A model generated the notes under the pieces. That model saw nothing but the letters and a program-made list of their open reading frames with translations. It was not told the DNA's origin and did no database searches. Made by a program: the position numbers and the translations under genes. A stretch of DNA of 64,000 nt, taken from NCBI RefSeq assembly GCF_036492635.1, contig NZ_AP025305.1, positions 310,001 through 374,000 of the forward strand, read 5' to 3'. Positions 1 to 7,777 of this stretch are shown here, piece by piece. The stretch is from Aureibacter tunicatorum (GTDB lineage Bacteria; Bacteroidota; Bacteroidia; Cytophagales; Cyclobacteriaceae). Every line of letters begins with the position of its first letter. The stretch's first letter is position 1.

Positions 1-34
1 GTTGAAAAAAGGCAATTTAAAATAATAAAAGACA

Positions 35-42
35 TAAATTTG
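35..42 (+). promoter_or_regulatory. candidate -7 box of dut operon promoter
   Basis: TAAATTTG fits the Bacteroidota -7 consensus TAnnTTTG and lies 35 bases before the dut start. I see no good -33 TTG at the usual 19-22 base spacing, so this is only a partial match. Confidence 0.35.
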
Positions 43-76
43 CGAAATTGATATTGTAAGAGAAAATTCAGAATTA

Positions 77-508
77 ATGAATGTGAAAGTGATAAATAAA
101 TCCGGTCATCCGCTTCCTAAATACCAAACGGAAGCTTCGGCGGGCTTGGATTTGCATGCTAACTTGGAAGAGTCAGTGATATTAGGACCTTTGGAAAGAG
201 CTTTGATCCCGACGGGATTATTCATGGAGTTGCCTGTAGGTTATGAGGCTCAAGTAAGGCCAAGAAGCGGTTTGGCGTTCAAACATGGTTTGACAGTGTT
301 GAATACACCGGGAACTATTGACGCTGATTATAGAGGAGAAGTTAAGGTGCTTCTTGTGAACCTTTCAAATGAAAAGTTTGAAATTAAAAATGGCGAAAGA
401 GTAGCTCAGATGGTAGTAGCTAAGCATGAGCAAATTTCTTGGGAGCCCGTAGAGGAGTTATCAGTGACTGATAGAGGAGCTGGCGGCTATGGAAGCACAG
501 GAAAATAA
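77..508 (+). CDS. dut: dUTP diphosphatase (dUTPase)
   Basis: Hydrolyses dUTP to dUMP and pyrophosphate in the cytoplasm, keeping uracil out of DNA and supplying the dTMP precursor. The 143 residues match the trimeric dUTPase family in length, and all five family motifs are visible in order: AGLDLHA (22-28), PRSGLA (about 62-67), the long motif around [14 protein letters not shown] (about 76-89), GERVAQMV (about 106-113) and the glycine-rich C-terminal [10 protein letters not shown] that closes over the active site. It is the first complete gene of a tightly spaced run that continues to 5310; the next start is 37 bases downstream. The ATG at 77 is the natural start, giving the full N-terminal strand. 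Nothing is unusual about it. Confidence 0.97.
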   Translation: MNVKVINKSGHPLPKYQTEASAGLDLHANLEESVILGPLERALIPTGLFMELPVGYEAQVRPRSGLAFKHGLTVLNTPGTIDADYRGEVKVLLVNLSNEKFEIKNGERVAQMVVAKHEQISWEPVEELSVTDRGAGGYGSTGK

Positions 509-545
509 GACATAACTTTTTTAGAAAATAATAAAGATTTTTAAA

Positions 546-1553
546 ATGAATATAATCGTTCCGATGGCGGGTATGGGGAAAAGAATGAGACCTCATACGT
601 TGACAGTGCCAAAGCCTTTGGTGCCTATTGCAGGAAAACCTATAGTACAAAGGTTGGTGGAAGATATCGCAAAAGTTTGCGGAGGAGATATTGATACAAT
701 TGGGTTTGTCATAGGCAAGCACTTTGGCGAAGAAGTGGAAGCGCACCTTTTAACTGTGGCTAAGAGTGTTGGAGGTGTTGGTAAGATATTCTATCAAGAG
801 GAGGCTTTGGGAACAGCGCATGCTATTTATTGCGCCAAGCAAGCTTTGGTAGGCAATGTGATCGTTGCTTTTGCGGATACATTATTCAAAGCCGATTTTC
901 AATTGGATGTGGAACAGGATGGAATAATTTGGGTTCAAAAAGTGGAAGACCCATCTGCATTTGGTGTTGTCCAGCTTGGCGAAGATAATGTTATCAGAGA
1001 ATTCATTGAGAAGCCAAAGACATTTGTGTCGGATTTGGCCATTATTGGGATTTATTATTTCAAGGATGGTGAACATTTGCGCAAAGAGATAGAGCATATC
1101 ATAGACAACAATCTGAAAGACAGCGGAGAGTATCAGTTGACAAGGGTTCTTGAGGCTATGAAAAGGCAGGGCGTTAAATTCTATCCTGGCGAGGTTGAAG
1201 AATGGTTGGATTGTGGAAATAAAAACGCAACAGTTAACACAAACAAGCGTTATCTAGAATATATCCGCGATGACAAGCTCGTTGACGACTCTGTGAGATT
1301 GATAAATTCGATTGTTATTCCTCCATGCTATATCGGCAAGGATGTGAAGATTACAAACAGCGTTATTGGTCCATATGTGTCAATAGGCAAGAAAACTGAC
1401 ATTGCTGATTCCCGCATTGATAATACAATAATCCAAAATGAGAGCGTTATCAGAAAGGCTAATATTACGGGTTCAATGTTCGGAAGCCATTCTGTGTATG
1501 ATGGCAAGGCGAGGAATTTGAGTGTGGGAGATTATAATAGAATAGAAGAATAA
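546..1553 (+). CDS. sugar-phosphate nucleotidyltransferase with C-terminal left-handed beta-helix
   Basis: A 335-residue NDP-sugar pyrophosphorylase-type enzyme. The N-terminus carries the nucleotide-binding signature GMGKRMRPHT followed by PKP (about residues 9-25), and LGTAHAI further in matches the sugar-nucleotide transferase fold. From about residue 255 the hydrophobic hexapeptide pattern (IGKDVKI, IGPYVSIG, IIQNESVI) indicates a left-handed beta-helix as in GlmU- or RmlA-like long forms. It would couple a sugar-1-phosphate to an NTP for envelope glycans. Glucose-1-phosphate thymidylyltransferase and mannose-1-phosphate guanylyltransferase are both possible; the sequence alone does not decide. 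The gene ends 8 bases before the TPR gene, so co-transcription with the downstream envelope genes is very likely. Confidence 0.88.
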   Translation: MNIIVPMAGMGKRMRPHTLTVPKPLVPIAGKPIVQRLVEDIAKVCGGDIDTIGFVIGKHFGEEVEAHLLTVAKSVGGVGKIFYQEEALGTAHAIYCAKQALVGNVIVAFADTLFKADFQLDVEQDGIIWVQKVEDPSAFGVVQLGEDNVIREFIEKPKTFVSDLAIIGIYYFKDGEHLRKEIEHIIDNNLKDSGEYQLTRVLEAMKRQGVKFYPGEVEEWLDCGNKNATVNTNKRYLEYIRDDKLVDDSVRLINSIVIPPCYIGKDVKITNSVIGPYVSIGKKTDIADSRIDNTIIQNESVIRKANITGSMFGSHSVYDGKARNLSVGDYNRIEE

Positions 1554-1561
1554 GATTATAT

Positions 1562-3307
1562 ATGAATAAGAGCACCCTAAGTAGAATAATGTTGAGCCTG
1601 ATTTTATCCGGCTCATTGCTTTTTGCAGATTCGGCACAAGCGCAAAAACGCAAGAAGAAAGATTCAAAAACTGGAATTGAGAGAATTTCTATTTCTGACT
1701 CTTTGAAGTCCGAGTATTATTTTACTGAAGGGGAAAGGCTCTTTATTCTTGAAAAGTACCCTCAAGCGCTTGAGGCATTTAAAAAAGCTGATGAACTAAC
1801 GCCTAATAATGCGGCCATTCAGTTTAAAATGGGACAAGTCCTCTCTATAACTCAAGCATTCAATGCGGCTTTGCCTCATGCGAATAAAGCTTTGGAATTA
1901 GACCCTTCCAATAAGTATTATTATTTGCTTCTTGCTCAAATTCAGACTCACAAGGGTGATTACGAATCAGTTGCTCAGACTTATGAGACCATGATTGAAA
2001 ACACTGATGATGCGGAAGAATACTATTATGAGTTGGCTGCGATCTATATGTATCAGAAAAATGAGGACATGGCTATAGACGCATTCAAGAGAGTAGAGGA
2101 AATCTATGGGTTGAATCCAGAGGTGAGCCAACAAGTTCAAAAGATATATTTAGGACAAGGCAAGCTTGATGAGGCTATAGAGGAAGGAAAGAAATTGATA
2201 GATGCGTATCCTTCGGAGGATTCGTTTGTATTGTCTTTAGCTGAAATTATGCATGCGAACAATCGCAAGGATGAAGCTAAGGAAATCCTTGAAAGCTTGG
2301 TGGAAAGAACAGGTTCGGCTCCTGCGAGAATGAGGCTTGCAGGTATTTACTCATCTGAAGGCGAAGAGGCTAAGGCTGCGGAACAAGTATCCAAATCTTT
2401 TGCAGATCCAAAATTGGATGTGAATATGAAGGTCGACTTCATTGTCAGAAAGATGAAATCGAGCATGGATTCTACTCAATATGTAGAATTGAAAGAGCTA
2501 AGCGATCTTGTGATGAATTCGCATCCAGATGAAGCGATTGTGTATACTTTGCAGGGAGACTTGGAGTTCACTAAAGAGAATAGGCTTAAGGCCTTGGAGT
2601 TCTACAAAAAGAGCTTGGGATTAGATGGTGATAATTTGAATATATGGCAGAATGTGATCAATATTGAATTAGAAAACAATATGATCAAAGATGCGATCGA
2701 ATCATCGGAGCAAGCTATTGAGAGGTACCCTAATCAGTCAGTATTATATTTCTTTGGAGGCACGGCTTATTTGATGGACAAGGAGTATGCTAAGGCTGAA
2801 AGATTGCTTAAAGCAGGGCTTCCGTTGTCAAAAAGTCAAACTCAATTATATACTCTGATGCTTGGACAGCTTGGAGACGTAAACCATGGACTTGAAAATT
2901 TTAAAGAGTCAGACAAATATTACGAGTTAGCATTGGAATCTGATCCTGAAAGCGATCATGTGCTGAATAATTATAGTTATTATTTGTCTCTCAGAAAGGA
3001 AAACCTTGAAAAGGCAAAGGAAATGTCTGGCAAATTGGTTTTGAAGTTTCCAAATAATGCGACTTACCTTGATACCCATGGATGGGTTCTTTACCAACTT
3101 GGAGAATATAGTGAAGCGGAATATTATTTGAAAAAAGCAGTGGATGAAGAGCCTTCGGGCACCATTCATGAGCATTATGGCGATGTATTGTACAAGCTTG
3201 ACAGAAAAGAAGAAGCTTTGGGACAATGGAAATTGGCCATAGAAAAGGGTGATGAGATTTCAGATTTGTTGGAGAAAAAGATAGCTGAGAAAAAGCTTTA
3301 TGAATAA
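1562..3307 (+). CDS. exported tetratricopeptide-repeat protein
   Basis: A 581-residue protein with a signal peptide (hydrophobic stretch 8-22, likely cleavage after SAQA at about residue 27) and then a basic KRKKKD patch. From about residue 50 to the end it is built of helical TPR units; recurring signatures such as ALEAFKKADELTPNNAAI, ALPHANKALELDPSN and EAEYYLKKAVDEEPSG are visible. TPR arrays are protein-binding scaffolds, here in the periplasm. Its stop codon overlaps the start of the DUF4292 gene (ATGAATAA, 8 bases), which implies translational coupling and a shared job with that lipoprotein. The exact partner cannot be read from the sequence. Confidence 0.85.
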   Translation: MNKSTLSRIMLSLILSGSLLFADSAQAQKRKKKDSKTGIERISISDSLKSEYYFTEGERLFILEKYPQALEAFKKADELTPNNAAIQFKMGQVLSITQAFNAALPHANKALELDPSNKYYYLLLAQIQTHKGDYESVAQTYETMIENTDDAEEYYYELAAIYMYQKNEDMAIDAFKRVEEIYGLNPEVSQQVQKIYLGQGKLDEAIEEGKKLIDAYPSEDSFVLSLAEIMHANNRKDEAKEILESLVERTGSAPARMRLAGIYSSEGEEAKAAEQVSKSFADPKLDVNMKVDFIVRKMKSSMDSTQYVELKELSDLVMNSHPDEAIVYTLQGDLEFTKENRLKALEFYKKSLGLDGDNLNIWQNVINIELENNMIKDAIESSEQAIERYPNQSVLYFFGGTAYLMDKEYAKAERLLKAGLPLSKSQTQLYTLMLGQLGDVNHGLENFKESDKYYELALESDPESDHVLNNYSYYLSLRKENLEKAKEMSGKLVLKFPNNATYLDTHGWVLYQLGEYSEAEYYLKKAVDEEPSGTIHEHYGDVLYKLDRKEEALGQWKLAIEKGDEISDLLEKKIAEKKLYE

Positions 3308-4079
3308 TAAATTTATTTTGGGGTTATTGGTAATAGTATCAATAACGATGTCTTCATGCAAGAAGCAATTTTTTAATTTTACTTTGTTTGATACAGAGAA
3401 AATTGTGGTGGATGATTTGGATTTTGAAGCCATATCTATGAAGAGCAAAATTAAGTTTCAAAGTGGGGGAAAGAGTGTTTCCGCAGTAGCAAATTTTAGA
3501 ATAAAAAAAGATTCCTTGATTTGGTGCTCTGTAAGTCCTGGTCTGGGAGTTGAAGTTGCTCGAGCATTATTTACTCAAGACTCAGTATTTCTTTTGGATA
3601 AGTTGAAAAAAGAGTATTACGCATTTGACTATGAAATGTTGAGTGAGAAATTCAAGTCAAAGCTTGATTATAGAGTGGTTGAGTCTATTATCATAGGGAA
3701 TATGATTTATCCTCAGCAGATGAGGGATAAAGTGGACCGTAAAGAGGACGCTGTAGTTATTACTCAAAAAAGAAAGCGGTTAGAAGTTGAAAACCGAATT
3801 AATCCTGCGATTTTAAAAGTTGAAAAAGTATCTATTAACGATCCGGGGACTAATAATACTTTGACAATTAATTACTCTGATTTCAAGTTTATAGATAAAA
3901 ATATACCAAAGAAAAAAAGAAGCGTTTATTTCCCTTTTTATAATTCAGTGGATCTTATATATTACACTGATGATGATGTGATTAGCACTAAGATTGACAT
4001 CAAGGCAAATAAGGTAGAGCTTGGTGAAAAGCAGCGTTATCCATTTAAGATTGCCAAAAAATATGAACGGAAGTATTAG
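3300..4079 (+). CDS. DUF4292 lipoprotein, LolB-like candidate
   Basis: A 259-residue lipoprotein: signal peptide MNNKFILGLLVIVSITMSSC with the lipid-accepting Cys at residue 20. I recognise it as the Bacteroidota DUF4292 family. The body is beta-rich, and the segment around SLIWCSVSPGLGVEVARALF, followed by a strand and then a hydrophobic DYEMLSEKF helix, recalls the curved-sheet LolA/LolB lipoprotein-carrier fold (for LolB, the pattern aromatic-x-x-SP-G-x-x-x-x-R). That resemblance is my inference. The 5' end overlaps the TPR gene by 8 bases and the 3' end overlaps the EnvC-like gene by 17 bases, so it sits in the middle of a coupled envelope operon. Confidence 0.82.
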   Translation: MNNKFILGLLVIVSITMSSCKKQFFNFTLFDTEKIVVDDLDFEAISMKSKIKFQSGGKSVSAVANFRIKKDSLIWCSVSPGLGVEVARALFTQDSVFLLDKLKKEYYAFDYEMLSEKFKSKLDYRVVESIIIGNMIYPQQMRDKVDRKEDAVVITQKRKRLEVENRINPAILKVEKVSINDPGTNNTLTINYSDFKFIDKNIPKKKRSVYFPFYNSVDLIYYTDDDVISTKIDIKANKVELGEKQRYPFKIAKKYERKY

Positions 4080-5310
4080 GCTTGTTTTTTTTGTATTGCT
4101 GCTTGCAGTAAATTCTGTTGCTTTGGCTCAAAACAGTAAAAGCAAGCTGGAGACGCAAAAGAAAAAAGAGCAAAAGAAAATATCCGAATCGGAAAAAATT
4201 CTAAAGGAAGTCGAAGGCAAAGAAAGTGTTTCCATAGGACGCCTTAATGCTTTGAATCAACAAATCAAGGATCGTGAGAACTTGATGAAGACTCTTAACG
4301 ATGAAGTCGATTTTCTTTCCGAGGAGTTGAAAAAGCAAGAGAATGTCATTTCGGATTTAGAGAAAGATTTGGAGGATATTTTGAAGGAATATGGCGAGAT
4401 GCTTTATCTCGCTCAAAAAGCTAACAATGGGTTTCAGAGAATTTTGTTGATTTTTTCCTCATCTAATTTTAGAGAATTTTTCTTAAGAATGAAATATCTG
4501 CAGCAATATGCTGAAGCGAGGAATAAGCAAATAGTTGTGATTAAAGAGACGCGCAAGGAGCTTTTAGGGCAAAAGCAGATATTTGAGCTTCAGAAGGCTG
4601 AAAAAGAGATAGCCTTGAGATCAAAGCTTGCTGAGCAAAAACAACTTGAGACTTTAAAAGACAAACAAGCGTCTTTATTAGCGTCATTATCCAAGCAAAA
4701 GAAAAGCTTGAGACGCGATATAGAAAAGTATAAAAGAGAAGTTAAGAAGCTTGATCAGCTGATTGCAAAAGTGGTGAAAAAAGAAATCGCTTTGGCAATG
4801 GCTAAGAAAAAGAAAGATGAGGAGGCTAAGGCAAAAGCGAATATTAAAAACGCAAAAGCCAGTGTAAAGACTCCTAGCGCAAGTATTTCTTCCGGAGCTA
4901 GTTTTGGGAAATATAAGAAGAAGATTCCGTGGCCAGTTGGGTATGGATTTGTCTCCCGAAAGTTTGGGAAGATAGAACACCCAGTGTTAAAAGGAATTTC
5001 CATTCAGAATCAAGGTGTTGATATTCAGACCAAAAAAGGAGAAAAAGCTAGAGCTGTTTACGATGGCGTCGTAAAAAGCATCGCGCAAGTTCCTGGAGCG
5101 ATGAATAACGTAGTTATCGTGCAACATGGACAGTATTTTACAGTTTATGCAAAGCTTAAGAGCGTCACGGTAAAGAATGGAGATAAAATTGCTAAAGGAC
5201 AAGAAGTGGGAGTTGTGTATACTGACAAATCGGGACGTACAGAACTTCAATTCCAGCTTTGGCATAAGCAACAAAATCTAAATCCTGAGTATTGGTTGAC
5301 AAAAAAGTAA
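4063..5310 (+). CDS. EnvC-like murein hydrolase activator (degenerate M23/LytM protein)
   Basis: A 415-residue exported protein. The ATG at 4063 is preferred over an upstream TTG at 4021 because it places a clean signal peptide at the N-terminus (MNGSIRLVFFVLLLAVNSVALAQ). Residues about 25-260 are Lys/Glu-rich long coiled coil, as in EnvC. The C-terminal LytM fold covers about 300-415, ending in NLNPEYWL. The zinc ligands normal for active M23 peptidases look replaced: NQGVDI in place of H-x-GVDI, YAKL in place of YAHL, and LQFQLW in place of LHFEIW. This is the EnvC situation, where a dead LytM domain activates an amidase. It likely acts at septal peptidoglycan. It overlaps the DUF4292 gene by 17 bases. 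Confidence 0.87.
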   Translation: MNGSIRLVFFVLLLAVNSVALAQNSKSKLETQKKKEQKKISESEKILKEVEGKESVSIGRLNALNQQIKDRENLMKTLNDEVDFLSEELKKQENVISDLEKDLEDILKEYGEMLYLAQKANNGFQRILLIFSSSNFREFFLRMKYLQQYAEARNKQIVVIKETRKELLGQKQIFELQKAEKEIALRSKLAEQKQLETLKDKQASLLASLSKQKKSLRRDIEKYKREVKKLDQLIAKVVKKEIALAMAKKKKDEEAKAKANIKNAKASVKTPSASISSGASFGKYKKKIPWPVGYGFVSRKFGKIEHPVLKGISIQNQGVDIQTKKGEKARAVYDGVVKSIAQVPGAMNNVVIVQHGQYFTVYAKLKSVTVKNGDKIAKGQEVGVVYTDKSGRTELQFQLWHKQQNLNPEYWLTKK

Positions 5311-5359
5311 CGTATTACAAGCTTGTCTTGGATAATCAATGATAAAAATTAATATCTTA

Positions 5360-5390
5360 TTGAGGTCTTAGATATAATTGTGTATATTTG
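5360..5390 (+). promoter_or_regulatory. Bacteroidota-type promoter for tatA
   Basis: TTG at 5360-5362, a 20-base spacer and TATATTTG at 5383-5390 match the -33/-7 consensus TTTG-N19-21-TAnnTTTG of the primary sigma factor in this phylum. It would give a leader of about 120 bases before the tatA start. Confidence 0.6.
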
Positions 5391-5517
5391 TTACGTTCTG
5401 TATTATATGGATAGTCTGCTTAACAATCTTTGTATCAGGGTTTTGGATCGTATTGTAATTGCAGGCTCGGCCTAAATATATTGCACATATGTGCTTAAAT
5501 GAAAAACAAAACATAAT

Positions 5518-5721
5518 ATGAATACAGCATTGGCATTTATAGGTGGTATCGGCGGTCCAGAAATCATCGTAATCGTTCTTTTTGTTATCGTGTTCTTTGG
5601 TGCGAAAAAAATACCAGAGTTGGCAAGAGGATTAGGAAAAGGGATTAGGGAGTTCAAGGATGCGACTAAGGAAATTAAGGATGAAATCGATGATGCGGGT
5701 AAGCACATAGATAAAAAGTAG
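5518..5721 (+). CDS. tatA: Sec-independent protein translocase subunit TatA/TatE
   Basis: A 67-residue TatA-family protein. It has one N-terminal membrane helix (about residues 14-28), the FFG hinge, and an amphipathic helix beginning [18 protein letters not shown], followed by a short charged tail. It forms the pore or membrane-thinning oligomer that lets folded proteins cross the inner membrane by the twin-arginine route. No tatB or tatC lies alongside, so it stands alone with its own promoter at 5360 and a terminator at 5744. Ordinary for this phylum, where tatA and tatC are often unlinked. Confidence 0.95.
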   Translation: MNTALAFIGGIGGPEIIVIVLFVIVFFGAKKIPELARGLGKGIREFKDATKEIKDEIDDAGKHIDKK

Positions 5722-5743
5722 GAAAAGCATTAGGAAAAGATAT

Positions 5744-5776
5744 AGCCAATGGCAAGCATTTGTCATTGGCTTTTTT
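5744..5776 (+). terminator. intrinsic terminator of tatA
   Basis: AGCCAATG (5744-5751) pairs with CATTGGCT (5764-5771), loop 12 bases, followed by a run of T. Confidence 0.75.
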
Positions 5777-5861
5777 CTTCATAATGGTTTTTTAAGATTA
5801 GTATTGATAATCGCCTTTGAAAGCATGTTGAAAGTTGAATTAACATTTTTTAAATGGGGTA

Positions 5862-5894
5862 TTGAAAATGGCGGTTTAAATGCTTGTATTTTTG
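5862..5894 (+). promoter_or_regulatory. promoter candidate for the lytic transglycosylase
   Basis: TTG at 5862-5864, a 22-base spacer and TATTTTTG at 5887-5894 (perfect TAnnTTTG). The resulting leader would be about 190 bases and includes the hairpin at 5940-5973. Confidence 0.5.
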
Positions 5895-6088
5895 GAGTTG
5901 AAATCTGAGATGCGCGTGCGGGTTCTTGAGTCTAGTAATAACATTTACAGCAAGTGGCTGTTAATTTAATGTTTGAATTCTGCTCAAGTATGAGGGCCCG
6001 ATTTTTTATTGTGGTGTTGGTGCTCTATTAATTCATGCAGCATATATGAGTGAAGTGTTTCATTATACAATTGTAATTGAACGTAAAG

Positions 6089-7582
6089 ATGTATAGTCCT
6101 AGAAGTGTTGTTTTCTTGTTGGTAGGTGTTTTATCATTTGTTTTGGCGAGTATCGAAAGTGTCGGAAAGGATACGGTCGGGCCCGGTGATCTAAGAATTA
6201 AAGTCTTGGCTGATCTGCAGGAGAATCTTGAGTTTTTAAGACAAGAAGACGAGGATTTGCAAAGAATGGGGAATCGCTATCGATTGGCTCCAATTTTTGA
6301 GGGAGTGGCAAGCGTTGGTGTTGAGGAGGAGATACCTGTTGCTTCTTACGAGGAGATATTGGAAAGAATGTCAAAGATAGAGAGTCAAATTCCGTTGAAT
6401 TTCAATCATAGAGTAAAGAGTTTTGTGGACTATTATGTAGTGAGGGATAGAGCTTATTCACGTATGGCATTGAGTCGCAAGGATATTTACTTCCCGATGA
6501 TGGAAGAAAAGTTGAAAAGCCATGGCTTGCCTGATGAATTAAAATATTTGTCAGTAGTTGAATCAGGATTACAGACTCATGTCAGGTCTAGAGCAGGCGC
6601 GGTTGGTTTGTGGCAATTCATGGCGATGACTGCCAGATATTACGGGATGAAGTATGATTTTTATTATGATGAGAGAAGGGATCCTGAAAAGTCCACAGAA
6701 GCAGCTTGCAAGTATTTGAAGAGTTTGTATGCTCAATTTGGCGATTGGGAATTGGCGCTGGCCGCTTATAATTGCGGTCCGGGCAATGTCAGAAAGGCTA
6801 TTCGAAGATCTGGCTATAAAAAGACATTTTGGGAAATATATAGACACTTGCCAAGGGAGACGCGGTCTTATGTGCCTCAATTTGTAGCAATTACATATAT
6901 GTTCAATCATGCTGAAGAGCATAAGCTATATTCAAGAATTGAGAAGCATCCTATACCATCGGATACAATTATTGTGAATCACTTTTTGAATTTGAAAGTG
7001 GTATCGGATATGATGGAAGTGCCGATTGAAGATATTCGTTTTATTAATCCCGAGTTGAAAAGAGATGCTGTGCCATCGCATTTAAAAGGGTATAGTTTGA
7101 ATTTGCCTGAACATAAAATGGATTATTTCAGAGCGAATGAAGTGGCAATCTTGGATTCCGCAAAGCGAGTAGGAAAGAAGGAACTGGAGAAATTAGCTAA
7201 GAATTCGGCTGGAAGCACTTGGGGTAGAGAAAAGGTCGTTTATAGAGTGAGAAGAGGAGATGTCTTGGGCCGAATCGCCGCAAGGCATGGAGTTAGAGTC
7301 AGGGATATCAAGGCATGGAACAACCTGAGGAGCAGTTTTATTCGTGAAGGACAAAAGTTGAAAATCTATGTGAAATCTTCGCATTTTGACTCCTACGCCA
7401 AATCAACAAGTGTCAAGGCTAATCAAAGTATTCCTGACTCGGGAGTGCACCTTGTCCAGCCGGGCGATAGTCTTTGGAGCATAGCGAATAAGTACAAAGG
7501 CTTAACTATTGAAAAAATAAAAAAATTAAACAACCTTGGGTCAAATATGATCAAGCCTGGGCAGAAATTGATAATTAGTTAG
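6089..7582 (+). CDS. MltD-like lytic transglycosylase with two LysM domains
   Basis: A 497-residue exported enzyme that cleaves the glycan strand of peptidoglycan to give 1,6-anhydro-muramic ends. The ATG at 6089 is preferred over a TTG at 6077. It has an N-terminal hydrophobic signal (about residues 6-21) and an SLT domain at about 135-250, with catalytic Glu158 in SVVESG, then the family signatures GAVGLWQF and ALAAYNCGPGNVRKA. Two C-terminal LysM repeats follow, starting YRVRRGDVLGRIAARHG and HLVQPGDSLWSIANKY, each ending in a G-Q-K-L motif, which bind GlcNAc chains. The order SLT-LysM-LysM is that of MltD. It has its own promoter and terminator, so it is a single-gene unit. Confidence 0.93.
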   Translation: MYSPRSVVFLLVGVLSFVLASIESVGKDTVGPGDLRIKVLADLQENLEFLRQEDEDLQRMGNRYRLAPIFEGVASVGVEEEIPVASYEEILERMSKIESQIPLNFNHRVKSFVDYYVVRDRAYSRMALSRKDIYFPMMEEKLKSHGLPDELKYLSVVESGLQTHVRSRAGAVGLWQFMAMTARYYGMKYDFYYDERRDPEKSTEAACKYLKSLYAQFGDWELALAAYNCGPGNVRKAIRRSGYKKTFWEIYRHLPRETRSYVPQFVAITYMFNHAEEHKLYSRIEKHPIPSDTIIVNHFLNLKVVSDMMEVPIEDIRFINPELKRDAVPSHLKGYSLNLPEHKMDYFRANEVAILDSAKRVGKKELEKLAKNSAGSTWGREKVVYRVRRGDVLGRIAARHGVRVRDIKAWNNLRSSFIREGQKLKIYVKSSHFDSYAKSTSVKANQSIPDSGVHLVQPGDSLWSIANKYKGLTIEKIKKLNNLGSNMIKPGQKLIIS

Positions 7583-7663
7583 GCGTTTTTTAAAATATGT
7601 GTGTTATAATTTTGTTTTGATATTATTTTTGGGCTAAATTATTTTGTCGATTAATGAATCATG

Positions 7664-7709
7664 AAACTTAAAGAGTGAGCATCTAAAAAATCAATCTTTA
7701 AGTTTTTTT
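7664..7709 (+). terminator. intrinsic terminator of the transglycosylase gene
   Basis: AAACTTAAAG (7664-7673) pairs with CTTTAAGTTT (7696-7705) across a 22-base loop and runs into a T tract. Confidence 0.55.
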
Positions 7710-7735
7710 ATGACTTTTATTATACTTTTTTTGTG

Positions 7736-7753
7736 CAATAGTGTTGACTATTG
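7736..7753. promoter_or_regulatory. 18-base inverted repeat upstream of the DUF4837 gene
   Basis: CAATAGT-gttg-ACTATTG is a perfect dyad ending 24 bases before the start codon. It has no T tract, so an operator is more likely than a terminator. The binding protein is unknown. Confidence 0.35.
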
Positions 7754-7777
7754 GATAATAGCTTTAATGATATCATT

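Larger units (their letters stand above)
5722..6088. other. intergenic region: tatA terminator, promoter and structured leader
   Basis: 367 bases with no convincing gene. It contains the tatA terminator (5744-5776), a good promoter candidate (5862-5894) and a stem-loop (5940-5973) that would lie in a leader of nearly 200 bases upstream of the lytic transglycosylase. Confidence 0.6.

Noticed and set aside
1-51. Possible C-terminal end of an upstream gene (frames closing at 25 and at 51)
   Set aside because: Only 7 to 16 codons are visible and nothing allows a family assignment.
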